A stretch of DNA of 64,000 nt from Argopecten irradians (GCF_041381155.1 NC_091134.1:11782008-11846007), one strand, 5' to 3'. Numbered from the stretch's first letter, positions 1 to 12,400 are shown. A program made the numbers and translations. Notes: generated from the sequence alone by a model not told the origin.

Positions 1-690
1 TGATAGTATACTTACCTAAATGCACTTGGTAGTTGCAGGTGAACCATCCGTCGTCATCCAATGATGCTTACCATGTTGCCTTTCCTGTCGTCACTCGGGT
101 CTCCAGTATAATATTCATGGAGTTGAACAATCCATCGTCATCCAAGGATGTTTACCATATTGCCCTTCCTGTCGTCACTAGGGTCTCGGAAAAATGAAAC
201 ATATAATCTCCAACAACGGCCACGTTTCGTGGTTACCATTTGCGTGAGAAGGAAATATATAATTACTGTAATGGCAATATATATATAAAGTGCTTATTTT
301 AACACGTCAATCAACATGGTCGACTTTTTTCTTCTATTTGATAAGTCGAAAGTTAGATAGTTCTGATTTCTATTGTGATTGATTTAGGCTTTGTCGCGCT
401 GTCGCATGGGCGACAATGCGACATTGAAACAATGAGCCATGCGACAAACACAATGTCGCATGGCACATTATCGCACTGTCGCATGACACATTTGCGCACA
501 AATTGATGAAAATGCATTAACCTGGCAGATAAACCTGGTGTTGTCACAGTGAGAGTATATTTACCTAAATGCACTTGGTAGTTTTTCACGACTCCAGTAT
601 ACCATTCATGGAGGTGAACCATCCGTCGTCATACAAGGATGCTTACCATGTTGCCTTTCCTGTCGTCACATGGATCTAGGAAAACTGAAA
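1..690 (-). repeat. Inverted outlying copy of the 430-bp GTCGCATG satellite
   Basis: About one and a half units of the family that forms the array at 31.9-43.5 kb, here in the opposite orientation. Shared landmarks in reverse complement are TTACCTAAATGCACTTGGTAG, the block CTTACCATGTTGCC-TTCCTGTCGTCACT and the cluster of GTCGCATG/CATGCGAC words at 390-490. The segment at 530-560 matches the start of the array near 31920-31960. Protein-like reading frames across it are a by-product of the repeat. Confidence 0.8.
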
Positions 691-1650
691 CATATAGTTA
701 ACTAATATAATTAAATTATAATCAATATCAAATGGATTGAGAGACACCCGGTTAGCTGTTTCCAGCTTGCTGTTCAAGTGTAAAATGATCAATCAATTTC
801 AATTACATCGATACCTCTTATTATTTAGCAAAACTTGTAACGGTAAATAGTTTGGATCCCTTTGATCTCCTGTACAGCTCGGCGACGATCAGTTTGCAAA
901 ACGTTTTTGATTGACTGAACAATGAAGGGGAGACAATACATCTCAGGACCACCTGCATAGATAGCAAGATATTTGTATAAAGATAAATTAGATGCCATCA
1001 TAAAAAAACCCACTTAATTCTAAATTCACAAAAATTATATTACAAAAAGGTACAGTGACAATATACTAAAGAATTATAACTAAAAATCATATCGAAATGT
1101 TTCTTATGTTTTTATCTTAAATCATGATGAATAAGTAAGAGAATGAAAGCAAATGAGTGTGGAATATATTCTGAAAACATACAATAAAGATTATGATTGT
1201 TTATAAGAAAAAAGAAAGCTAACAAAAGTATGGAAAGATGGATATAGATTGATTGACCAATATAAATCAGAAATTTGAATGGGAGTGTAAAAGTGAGTTA
1301 AAGTGTATGTATAGGAGTATATGTAATTATATGTTTATATATACTGTCAAGATGAAATGATAAATGGTAAAAGGAAAAAAGAAAGTAAAGCATTATCTAT
1401 TAAAGGGAGGTAATGTTATAAAGGAATGGATTGTCTCCCCTAGCTTAATGTTATAGAGTGGGAACAGATTGTCTCCCTTTATGTATTACACAAACTACAT
1501 GTATTTAATCTCTGGTAACTTCTGAAAATAATCCTCAACCAGGGTATTAAATCACCAAATATGATAAGTACAAAAGGCCCAGAGGGCCTTTAACTCAGTA
1601 AATATGACCAAAGTTAGCCCTTTTAGCCCCAGCTACTCCAGACTAGTCCC
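691..1650. other. AT-rich stretch, no gene seen
   Basis: No convincing coding signal. Two diverged direct repeats ending in GATTGTCTCCC lie at about 1383-1490, flanked by AAAGGGAGG, a common small-repeat terminus in molluscan DNA. Confidence 0.4.
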
Positions 1651-1653
1651 AAT

Positions 1654-2035
1654 CTTATTAAAATACATATCCTTATTATCACTACGTACGTTTGATAAGA
1701 AGATCTGACAACATCCCATTAGGGGTCACGTTTTGGTGACCTTTTGAAAAATATTGCTGCTGCCAGAATCATGTCTTGGGACGAATCAGTTTAAAAAAAC
1801 CAGTCAGAATTATTTAATGTACATAGTCATCTCGCCCAAAGAGCACAACAAAGCTAAGTGTATCTTTATACTGGGGCGAAATGGCGTTTTCAATTGATGT
1901 AGCTAGGTGTAGAAAATGCTTTTGATTTGATGTACAGGTGGTATAAAGGTTATGCGAACATGACCTCTTATGGGATGTTGTCAGATCCTCTTTTGAACGG
2001 AGTGGTTATAAGGATCTGTATTTTAATCAGATAAG
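1654..2035. mobile_element. MITE with about 75-bp terminal inverted repeats
   Basis: The left arm (about 1654-1728) and the right arm (about 1960-2035) are diverged reverse complements. The clearest core is GATCTGACAACATCCCAT on the left against ATGGGATGTTGTCAGATC on the right, with outer ends TTAAAATACATATCCTTAT and ATAAGGATCTGTATTTTAA. The centre has no coding sequence. A non-autonomous DNA transposon is the simplest reading; I could not fix a target-site duplication, so the superfamily is open. Confidence 0.7.
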
Positions 2036-2050
2036 TCTATTTACCATGTC

Positions 2051-2110
2051 CACAGGGACCTGGCACGAAATGTTTTAACCAACAGTATACATATATATAT
2101 ATATATATTT
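2051..2110 (+). mobile_element. Half copy of the CACAGGGACCTGG snapback element
   Basis: Begins CACAGGGACCTGGCACGAAA and runs through TTTTAACCAACAGTATAC into an AT dinucleotide run. It matches one arm of the complete foldback copy at 5091-5187. Further termini lie at 2711-2725 (inside the LINE) and about 4340-4395 in the opposite orientation. Confidence 0.6.
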
Positions 2111-2176
2111 ATATAGTAATATCTTATCAATACCTACAGCTTTGCCTATGTTTAGGAACTTAGAATATCGATAATA

Positions 2177-3400
2177 TCAGTATGCGTAAAAAACATCGCC
2201 CATGCGACTTTGTGTTCTGGTATTAACATATGGTAAGGGAACACCAGTATCACATAAGGTTGATATAGATACAAAGTAATCGTTTAAAACATTAGCTTTT
2301 CGTTCATTATCTACCCTAACAGTATTATTAACAGGATATCTTAATGGGGATATTAGAAACTGTATCACAACCCTTTATTTAATTACGCAGAAGTTTCCAG
2401 AAATCATTTTGGTTGTTTTTGGCAAAATTGTCTAATAGTCCATTTACATTAGCGAAAAATATTTCCCTGGTTCTGCGTTTTTTTTTCAAATTTATCTAAA
2501 TTTAGCAATGAATAGCTACGTTTAAGTTTTTTTATGTAACCTATTTCTCACTCTTATTTCATGTCGTAATTCATATGTAAACAAGGCTTATCATTAGGTC
2601 TTATAATAATATTTTTAGTGGGAATGAAAACACGGGCATATTCTGAGTATTTTTTTTTCAGAAAATAATTTACGCATATCATTACATGATTGAGCGCCTC
2701 TAAATAACAACCACAGGGACCTGGTATAGTTTACATAAGATCATTAAAGTATCGGTAATTAGCATTTTTATAGCATGGTCACCAGATCGAACGTAAACAA
2801 TTATTAGTACATTTCAACCATATTGACATCGATATCATGGTCAGAAATATATCGTGATCTACATACATCGATAACACCGGAAAGCTCTATTTCGCACGCA
2901 TCGCTGGCCAGCACGGGATCTAGTGACGAAGCGCGCGTTCGACCTACACGTGTAGGTTAGTGTATGACATTGGAAAAGGAATATGGACGTATACTATCAC
3001 TAAGTATATGTGACGGGTTTCTGAGAGTCAATAAATGTTCAAGTCTTGAACTATTATTACATGCCGATTTTCATCAAGTGCGGTTTCAGTGGAGTTTTCA
3101 AAATGTTCCCAAAAAGGATTTATACTGTCATTGGGTCTGTAAACTGTGCAAAGGAGGTATGAGGAATTATTAAAGAATATTCTACCCATACGACTTCATC
3201 TGATGGAAATTCTAAGTCAAGACAACGTTTGGCATAAATATAATAAGATATATAGAGACAACACCTCCACCATAGGAATGTACACGGTCTGTATATCGTC
3301 ATCAGAAATAGTGCTGTCTAAATGAGATTCGGTGATGCATACTACGTGGAATTCACCTGCAATGTTTTGGAGGTGAGTTATTTTATTTCGTAAGCTGCGA
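2177..3400 (-). mobile_element. CR1/L2-like LINE fragment, endonuclease to pre-RT, decayed
   Basis: Read on the minus strand, the pieces follow the order of an APE-type endonuclease. VCITESHLDSTISDDDIQ lies at about 3350-3280 (the ITE-HLD motif), then YAKRCLDLEFPSDEVVWVEY at about 3235-3180. Next come HVIIVQDLNIY near 3100-3070, LDPVLASDACEIE near 2920-2880 and YISDHDID (the SDH motif) near 2855-2830. The linker towards the reverse transcriptase follows: NQNDFWKLLRN near 2410, then NERKANVLNDYFVSISTL at about 2310-2255. Several frame changes and stops separate the blocks, so this is a dead, 3'-truncated copy. The clade call rests on motif style only. A CACAGGGACCTGG terminus at 2711 has inserted into or recombined with it. 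Confidence 0.75.
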
Positions 3401-3575
3401 TATTTATGTGGAATATAGTCAATATATCAGTGTTTGTGCCTTGACCGGGGTTTACATGTATATCCATACAAATTAATAGTAAAATATGTAGGACTAGAAT
3501 AAAGTTTGTATTATTGAAATAACCGTGTATAACCTGAAAAAGAAGAGTGTAAAATAAGATCTTGAATGGACAATT
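3401..3575. other. Short unassigned AT-rich spacer
   Basis: Lies between the LINE and the next inverted-repeat element; no gene or clear repeat. Confidence 0.3.
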
Positions 3576-4123
3576 AAGGTTTAAGACCCTGTTAAATATA
3601 TCATGTCTAAGCTGTAGTTGAACAAAATCTAAATAATGTCAAATTTTCCGGACAATTTATATGTGTATGCCTTTATAAAGTCGAATCCGGTCAAACCAGC
3701 GTTCCTACTACATGCTATAAACACTAGTAAACATAATGACATGGTTGTTTGGTGACAGAAATATGTACTGAACCCTGGACATGCAAAACTGAAAATTTAC
3801 ATTTTTTGCATAATTTGCCAAAATTTACAAACAACACATCAGCCTATACAGAGTCAACAGTTGATATCTAGTAAGGTTAGTACGGATGCATTGACACTTT
3901 TTAGTAACCATCCTCGATACTCCAGGTGTTCCAATCACTTACTATCTCTACACGTGTTGAGATCGTAAGTGATCGGAACCCCTGGAATATCGAGGATGTT
4001 TAGTAACTAAGTACATGTATATGTATGTTATGCAAATACACCTAAGAAGTGAATACAGAGATATACAATGTATAAGCATACAAAAACATCACTATAGCTA
4101 GTTTAAACAGGGTCTTAAACCTT
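3576..4123. mobile_element. MITE-like element with an 18-bp perfect TIR and a nested hairpin
   Basis: AAGGTTTAAGACCCTGTT at 3576-3593 is exactly inverted at 4106-4123. Between them, 3901-4008 is a second inverted repeat: TAGTAACCATCCTCGATACT pairs with the complement of ATATCGAGGATGTTTAGTAA, and CAATCACTTAC pairs with GTAAGTGATCG. The inner hairpin has diverged relatives at about 51190-51240 and 61345-61400 (the words TACTCCAG or TGCTCCAGGGGTTACT). It may be one element nested in another. Confidence 0.6.
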
Positions 4124-4339
4124 AAAATATTGAGAAGTTCATGGTTTTCATAAAAAAATACATGTAATTGTAATTTTGTGCGATAACTCAAATGATTGTG
4201 ATGTGTGCGCATGTAGAAATTGCATGTAGAAACTGAGATATGTTCATGAGTATGTCCAATGTTACGTGGCTTACATATTATATCAAACAAAGAGAAAAAC
4301 AATACAAAAAACGTACATGTGGTTTTAGGTTTTTTGAGA

Positions 4340-4395
4340 GAAGAGATATATACCGTTACCGTTGGTTATAAAATTCTTGCCAGGTCCCTGTGATT
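4340..4395 (-). mobile_element. CACAGGGACCTGG element terminus, reverse orientation
   Basis: GGTTATAAAATTCTTGCCAG followed by GTCCCTGTGATTT is the reverse complement of the 2051 and 5091 termini. Upstream lies AT-rich DNA of unknown nature. Confidence 0.5.
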
Positions 4396-5090
4396 TATGC
4401 CAGTATTACTTCACATACGGGAATGTAAGACTTTGTTAATAAGTCTTTAAATCTAAACAATACTGTATGTATATATATCGTATAAATGAAATGTTCAGAA
4501 CGGACTTGCCTTTTGCCTTTACAAAGCGTTGCAATTCGGAAGCTCAAAATTGTGTTGTCAGTTCGCCGGACTTCTCGTGAACAATGGATTAGGCGGGAAT
4601 ATTCCGACCAACGGTCAGATCGAGTCTTTGAAGTCATGTGACTAAGCACGGTCGCTTATGATGAGCATAATATCTATATCGATACGTGAACGCATTAAAA
4701 TACATATTACACATAGCAGTGAAGAAATGCGAAACATCATTTGTAATTCTACGAATTATCATTGAATTTAATTTTGATCTTATGCATTATACTGACTGTT
4801 ACACCATTTCCAATTATAATGAATACCTTGCCGGTTTTTAGCTACAGAACAGGCGTATACATGATCATGTTAAAACTATCTCGTTCAGAAATAATTGACG
4901 CCTGCATGAATTAATACACATTTGAACACTGGCTAAATCACGTGAAACCAGTCTATGTTAAATATGAAAAAGTTAAAGCAGAAGTATATGTTAGATATAA
5001 TGTCATAACTGTCAAAAAAATGACCTATTGAAAACCATCAGATTTGATGAATTAAACTGTGAAAATCATTCGAATGGACAGACAAACATG
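4396..5090. other. No gene seen
   Basis: AT-rich sequence without a convincing coding region or recognisable repeat apart from flanking element ends. Confidence 0.35.
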
Positions 5091-5187
5091 TCACAGGGAC
5101 CTGGCACGATTTTTTTAACTAACCGTATACATATATATAATGTATATATATGTATACTGTTGGTTAAAATTTTTCGTACCAGGTCTC
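5091..5187. mobile_element. Complete snapback element, CACAGGGACCTGG family
   Basis: A self-complementary unit: CCTGGCACGATTTTTTTAAC, TAACCGTATACATATATA, then the inverse TATATATGTATACTGTTGG, TTAAAATTTTTCGTACCAGG. The two arms meet at about 5140. This explains the half copies at 2051, 2711 and 4340 as single arms. Confidence 0.65.
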
Positions 5188-5575
5188 AGAAAGCACTGAA
5201 GGGATCTTTCTCAAATTTCATGTGTAGGTTCCCCTTGGTCCCTAGTTTTGCATATTGCATTTTGCGACCGATCGGAAAACAACATGGCCGACAGGCGGCC
5301 ATCTTGGATTTTGTCATTTGAAGTTTCTTATCGCTATTTCTCAGAAAGTACTAAAGGGATCTTTCTGAAATTTCATGTGTAGGTTCCCCTTGGTCCCTAG
5401 TCATGCATATTTCATTTTGGGACCAATCGGAAAACAACATGGCCGACAGGTGGAGAAAGCAGGGAAAGAAGGAAAAGCAGAGAAAAGATCAGTTTTACAA
5501 AGATCCAATAAAGTTCACTCAATGGTGGGCGCCAAGATCCCTCTGGGATCTCTTGTTATAACAAGTTATTATTAG
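5188..5575 (-). mobile_element. Pearl-like (HINE-type) non-autonomous element, 3' part
   Basis: Two copies of an internal repeat with the words TTTCTCAGAAAG..ACT.AAGGGATC, CATGTGTAGGTTCCCCTTGG, CCTAGT, TTTTG.GACC.ATCGGAAAAC and ACATGGCCGACAGG. The element ends at GGCGCCAAGATCCCTCTGGG, ATCTCTTGTT, whose AAGATCCC-TCT-GGGATCT core is a palindrome. Relatives lie at 7718-8575, 15278-15712, 24880-25075, 47925-48185 and 63360-63700. Known background: bivalve pearl elements carry core tandem repeats of about 160 bp and have been linked to Helentrons; assignment here is by architecture. Confidence 0.7.
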
Positions 5576-6045
5576 AAAAACATTGCCCTGTAGATTATCT
5601 TCAAATAACATAATTGCATGAAAGCTGTAAAACCAACGATAAGTTAGTTATGACCATTTAAACAATTTATTTATGATATACATGTGTATTTGACCCCTGT
5701 GAACTTGAATATGGGTCAAGGTCATTCCAAGTATCTGACTTTATAGCCCATCCCCTGGACATCTTATATATGAAATATGAAGATCCTAGACCTTACATAA
5801 CTTCAGGAGAAAAGTTTTCAACTTTATTGTTAAAAACAGGACCTTTAACATTTGACCCTTACCGAAAACCGGAAGTTGCCATTTTTTGTAATAACATGTA
5901 GAAGGAAAAAGTTTACGCTTCAGATTATCTGCAAAAAATATTATTGGATGAAATCTGTGAAAAGAACTGTTAGTGAGTTAAAAGCATTTTTAAAAAAAAA
6001 TTAAGATATGACGTCATAACGGCCATTTTTTTTATGAAGTTGAAG
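5576..6045 (-). repeat. Dispersed repeat shared with 47.5-47.9 kb
   Basis: The run from about 5600 to 5960 (GATAAGTTAGTTATGACCAT, TATTTGACCCCTGTGAACTT, GGACCTTTAACATTTGACCC, GGAAGTTGCCATTTTTTGTA) recurs in reverse complement at about 47590-47900. It is internal sequence of the larger element described at 46621-48455. Confidence 0.7.
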
Positions 6046-6048
6046 ATT

Positions 6049-6120
6049 TTGTAGCGGAAAAGATATCACCTTCTGACTGGAAAGTCAGCCGGTCAAAAGG
6101 TGATATCTTTTCCGCTACAA
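6049..6120. repeat. Perfect 24-bp-arm hairpin upstream of the FAAP20-like gene
   Basis: TTGTAGCGGAAAAGATATCA+CCTT at 6049-6072 is the exact reverse complement of 6097-6120. The 24-nt loop holds a small second stem, CTGACT (6073-6078) and AGTCAG (6083-6088). It is followed by two direct copies of ACAACAGTAGCTACATTGTA at 6117-6162. Perfect arms mean recent origin or ongoing correction: a tiny foldback transposon or a source of double-stranded RNA. It lies about 320 bp before the start codon at 6442. Confidence 0.8.
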
Positions 6121-6441
6121 CAGTAGCTACATTGTATGCTACAACAGTAGCTACATTGTATGATAGTTTACAATGCATACATGCATGGCTTTACTTGCTT
6201 GGTCCAGAAACATATATTTGCTGTATATATGTGTGTGTGTTTCTGCCTGATCGGATAATTTGTTTTAGACGTTTGTAAAAATGTACAAAATGTATTATTG
6301 ATGCGCGTTACGTAACGGCAAAGGCGTATCTAAAGTCTATAGTATATATCACTTATGATGCTTCTGCAAGGGAGGTAACTGAGACGGGTTCTAGATCTTT
6401 TGTCGTGGAGGTACAAAAAGGTGTTTAGTGGGAAATGTGAA

Positions 6442-9400
6442 ATGGCAGACAAGAAAAGAAAGAAGTTGAGTCTGAATCGCAAAACAATCTCTGGTAATTC
6501 ATCGCTGTTTAACTGTGTCGGGAATAGGCAAGCCTCACTTCGAGCTAACAAAAAAGACAAAGCTGTCGAGAATATTATTATAGATTTTTCTTCAGATTCT
6601 GACACAGACAGAGACTTGAAGGAACGTCATCCAACAAAACGTTTAAAAAGCGAAAAGTCATATCCTACTTCGGATAACGATGTTCTTAGTTACGACATTC
6701 ACCGACCGCGAGATACGAGCGGATCGACAGAACTCAAATCAAGACATGTACACTTGCCAAAGTAAGTATGGATTTCAGATGGATTTAAATTTATTTCATA
6801 ATCCGATGAAGTTAAAAAAATGTTACATCAATGCCATAATTATTTTTTTCAGACTACTTTAAAGATGCTCCACTGCTGACAAATGGTAACTTTTCTCTAT
6901 CAAAACCAGGACCAGACGATTTAGTATTTTTCTTCAGTTAAAAAAAATACCTATTTTACACACACCATTGAAAAGTTTTGACCTTCAAATTTTACTTCAA
7001 GATAAAAATACCAAAAATAATTAATTGCATCCCGAAAAAATTCCGTGGCACTATGCCCTATATGGAATGCAATAGTGATTGCGCATGCACCGAAAGCAAA
7101 ATAAATTATTTTGAATTACTTTTTGTGTTGATTAGACATATGTACACACGATTAAACACCAATTATTGCTCAAATGATGGATATAATTTATGCTCTGTCG
7201 GCGGTGGAGCATCTTTAAAGGGCACTACCTTTCCGGAGCAAAATATAAAGGTTTCTTAAAAAGTATAATTAACATCAGAAAATACAAACCGATGGACTAA
7301 GAATAGGTTACAACACCAAGCATATGCAATTTCCTGCGTAATATTACTCCAACAATGTTAGAGGTATAGCATGACGAGATACTTTTGGAACATTACAACA
7401 CGTCTAACCTCTAACTTCAGATAGGCCATTTACCTAAAGCGAAATGAATCTCCTCAGTTATCATATATTATGCTGAAAACTTTGCATATGTTTAATTTGG
7501 GGTTGTTACCTCATCTTAGGCCATTGATATGTATTTTCTTGCATAATATATGTTTTTGAGAAACCTTTCAATTTTTCTTCGGAAAGGTAGTGGGCCTTTA
7601 AATGGAAAACCAATTTCTGTATTCCTTTGTTTGAGTCCTTCATTCACAGCATCTATGCGTGACCTTGGCTCTTCGATTTCTAGAGACATTGACGTTGCAT
7701 ATTATATTGATTTAGACAAGAGATCCCAGAGGGATCTTGGCACCCAACAAAGAATGATCTACATCTGACAATGGAAATTTTCAAAATTTTATACAGATTA
7801 CTACTTATGAAATTTGAGAAAGATCCTTTCACTATATTCTGAGATATATAACAGTAACAAACTTCAATTATCAAAATCCAAGATGGCTACCTGTCGGCCA
7901 TCTTGGTGACTGATCGGTCCAAAAAAGCAATAAGGTCCAAGGGGAACTTACACAGAAAATTTCAGGCAGATTGCTTCAGTACTTTCTGAGAAAAAGCTGT
8001 AGCAAGCTTCAACTATCAAAATCTAAGTTGGTGGCCTGCAGCTGTCAGCCATATTGTTCACCGATCGGTCCAAAAATGCAATATGCACAACTGGATCCCT
8101 AGGGGAACCTGCACACAAAATTTGAGACCAATAAATTCCTTCAATACTTTTTGAGAAATACTTTATAGCGGCAACAAACTTCAATTGTAAAAATCCAAGA
8201 TGGCAGTCTGTCAGCCATCTTGTTGCCCAATCAGTCCCAAAATGCAATATGCAAAACTAGGGCCCTATAGGGGAACCTACATGTAAAATTGCAGAAGGAT
8301 CCCTTCAGTACTTTTTGAGAAATAGCGTTAAAAAAATTTTAACCATCAAAATCCAAGATGGCTGCGCATGCCTAGTGGTCATCTTAGCGGCTGATTGGTC
8401 CCAAAATACAATATGCACAACTAGGGCCCTAGGGGAACCTAAATGTGAAATTTGAGAAGGATCCCTTCTGTACTCTCTAAAAAATAAGGGTTACAAACTT
8501 TAACTATCAAAATCCAAGATGGAGGCCAGTCGGCCTGATTTGAATAGCCCAGCATCTAATGATAGTGGGCTAAAAAATAATTCTTTGGAATTGTACGTTT
8601 AATTAAACGTATTTTGTGTTATCAAGTAGTCTGAAATATTAATCATAAGCAATGATATAACTATTTTTTAACTTGATCGGGTTATGAAATGAATTTTGTT
8701 TGCAAACTTTTAGGAGAATCCACTATGCGAATTCACACAGTTTGTAAACAAAGTTTCTTTCATACCCCGATGAAGTAAAAAAAAGTTATATTAATGCTTA
8801 AAAGTAAAGATTGTAACCAAATTTTGCCAGAACTAGCAAGGTACTTGATCATGTGCAAAGGGGAGTAGAGTTTGTATTAGTGTTGTCCTGAGTAATCAAT
8901 TTTGTTGATGTCTAGTCATTTCAGCCGAAAAATTGATTAATCAATCTTCGTTTATCATGATCGATCACAATTTGACTAACTAACATTTACATACAAAAAT
9001 CCCGGTAAATTCATGACATCAAGCATGATGTTCAATCTCCAAAGAGATACTGAAAGCTTAAGTCCGAACGCTTCTTGAAACAATGGCACCGATTGGCTGA
9101 ATAGCTTAATACGACCAATCAGAATGGTTGTTTGAATTTGTATGTTGCATGGAGTCAGAGTTGTGGGTCACGAAGGTTGTTTCTCACAGAGGAAGCATTT
9201 TATTGTGGAAACAAATTTAATGATATGTAGCACTTAGACATTAGAGTGAACAGTCGGGCAAGGATGGCTAAAGTCGGTAAAAATGGTGTGAATGTATCCA
9301 GTATAATTTCTTATGAAATGGAAAAATAAAATCTCTCATCAAAATCTGTCTGCGTACGAAGAAATTAATTTAAAGTATGGAAATTCTAAAGCGTCCTCCC

Positions 9401-12400
9401 GGCTCACTATGTCCGTGGTTACATTTCCACGCAGCCTCGCTTTCAATGCTTTCAACTTTTCTTTACTTTAATGGTCAGAACTGGGAAACTAAGCAGAACT
9501 TGACCGTCGTATTAATATGTGAGAACTTTTGGAAGGCCAATGAACGCATTTAGACTGGTTTTCTTTGCCCGACTATTCACTTTAATACATGTTCGTTTTC
9601 CTATGTAAATATGTGAAAGACAGTCCCCGCTCTAACATCACGGCAAATGGATATTCCTGGAAACAAAAGTGAAAGTAGGTTTTGTTGAAAAAAAAAATGA
9701 AATGAAATCTACCTATTACCTCATTTATATATTTAGTTATTTAAAATGAAACTTCAATTCAATCATTAACGATCATTAGTCGATCATCAGTCACTTGGAA
9801 GTGATGATCGATCATGAAAATACAACCGATTTCCAACACTTGTTTAATTTGTATAAACCTTGGCTTTGACACTCCCCCCACCTCCTTAGCCACTTTAGAG
9901 CAGGAGAGCTGGGTCCAAATAGGAGAATTAGAGGTAAATCTTTAAAATCGTTGAGGAAAAAAACCCAATGTAGTCAGCAAATGACAAATGACTTTCACGA
10001 ACTAAAATTTAGGTGAGTGAAACAGGCCTCTTGGCTTCTTGTTGAATTCATAATTAATAATATTCTTTTCTTTTTCAGTGTATCCACAAAACAGTCCAGG
10101 TTTCTTGATGTTGACAATGACCTACAGAAATTAAGAATGATGTTTTTAAAGATCCAAGCTCCAAAATTAAATGTCAGAACTCTTGCCAGTCTTCCTGAGT
10201 TCTCTTATCCGCAGGTATAATGAATGTGTATAGATATGGGAAATTGAAATATTCTAGTTTCTATACCAAAAGTGTTGGTGATGATCAGCTGGTCAGTGTC
10301 ACTCAGGTAATTTATCTTGGAACAGCAGCTAGATGTAGAAACTCTGGTTCATTAATTGGTCATTAATGCATGACTATGTATAACAATTAATTCTAACATC
10401 AAAATTATAGGAAATTTTATATTAATTGATATGATCTAAAAACATATGAGCACTTTAGCAGTTTCCATTGTCTTTCGAGGTACACTCTAAACGAAGTCTA
10501 TTTTAGGTTAATGATGCAAGCCTTGATAGTACAGTAATCCTTAATTATACATTGATATTATTAATACGCGAAATATACCAAAATAGAGATAAAATAAACT
10601 CATATGCATACTGAAGAAATTATTTTAACTGGTATGCTGAATATCTGGTCTCTAGGCCTCTCAGTTATTCACAAGAAGTCTCTTAGAGATATTAGCCAAT
10701 ATGACCCCTGTGACCTTGAATGAAGGCCAAGGTAATTCACTTGAACTAACCTTTTATCCCTTCATCCTAGCATGCTGCCTACCCAAAATCAGGTCTCTCA
10801 GCCATTTAGTTATTCACAAGAAGTCGTTCAAAAGATTTTAGCCTATTTGACCCCTGTGAAACTTGAATGAAGATCAAGTTCATTTATTTTAACAAACTTG
10901 GTAGCCCTTCATCCCTGCATGCGCGATTGCCGTCTGCCCAAATATGAGTACCCTGGGACTTTTGGTTCTTGAAAAGAAATCATTTAAAGATTTTAGCCTA
11001 TTTGACCCCTGTGACCTTGAATAAAGGTCAAGATTATTCATTTCAACAAACTTGGTAGCCCTTCATCCCAGCATGCCACAGGCCTAATAATATCAGGTCT
11101 CTAGGCCTCTTCGTTATTCACAAGAAATTGTTTGAAGGTTTTAGCCAATTTGACCCCTGTGACCTTGAATGAAGGTCAAAGTCATTTATTTGAACAAACT
11201 TGGTCGCCATTCATCCTAGCATGCCGCAGGCCCAATATGAGTACCCTGGCCCTTTTGCTTCTTGAGAAGAAATCGTTTAAATATTTTAGCCTTTTTGACT
11301 CCTGTGACCTTGATAGAAGGTCAAGGTCATTTATTTGAACAAACTTGGTAGCCATTTATCCCAGTATGCTTTAGGCCAAATATCAGTTCCCTGGGCCTTT
11401 CAGTTATTTAGAAGAAGTTGTTTAAATGAAAAGTTTATGCACGGCGGACGAAGCACGACGACGAAAGATGCATGATGGCAATAGGTCAGGGCCCGGCTCC
11501 ATAAAACTATTCTCAGACAGATTTTTTACTCAAGTATATGACTTAACATAGACTTGAGTAAAAAAACATGTCTGAGAAAGTTTTATGGTGCCGGGCCCAG
11601 ATGACCTAAAAATCTTTTACTGAAATATCAGATATGGTAAATCAACTACTCTTCATGAATGGAAAGGTATTAAGGTTCCTTATGAAAATTGTGAATCATA
11701 TGACCTTGGGAATCGCATTGTCCTCTGGGGAGAGGTTCAAATTTACTACATTTGGATATATATAGTTTATATATATATGGAAAACACATTTTTTCAGCAT
11801 GATTTAGACATTTGTAATGGGAAATTAGTCAAATGTAGTTAGAATTATAATTACGAGATGGCCGTTGAATCCTATAGGCATGTTCCTATGACTGACCCTC
11901 AAAGCCTGAGGGTTGGGGCCAAATGAGGTCATAGTGGCTAAAACTTCAAAACTCTTCTGAAAGAATCAAATTCTCTTCATATAGATGGAAAGGTCTGATG
12001 TCCTTTACAAAAATTGTGAATTATATGGCCTTAGGGTCTTGCATTTCCTCTGGAAAGGGGGTCAAGTATACCCTAGTTTATATAGGGAAAACACATTTTA
12101 GAGCATTTCAGGGTTTTTGTAAGCGGTATTTTTGGGAAAAGGACCCCATGCAGAAATTGGGAAAATATCATAAGGTCATATAAATTTAATTTTCTTCACA
12201 ATTGTGATGAAATAATATCAATTTAGGGAAATTCAAATAACAATGATGGCTTAGCTTTTTTTTTTTTAAATGATATTTTAATATTCTTTACTTCTACTGT
12301 AACAGGATATTAATCTTACTAATGTCAAATGTATAATGGGGTTTAATTTGATTTAATTTTACTTCAATTGGGAAAAATACTGACTGAATTTAGGAAAATA

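Noticed and set aside
2964-3302. Plus- and minus-strand short proteins at 2964-3302
   Set aside because: The minus frame is part of the LINE endonuclease and the plus frame is its shadow.
6400-6441. Upstream extension of the FAAP20-like frame from a TTG
   Set aside because: No ATG in the extension; the ATG at 6442 has a strong context and begins the basic NLS-like stretch.
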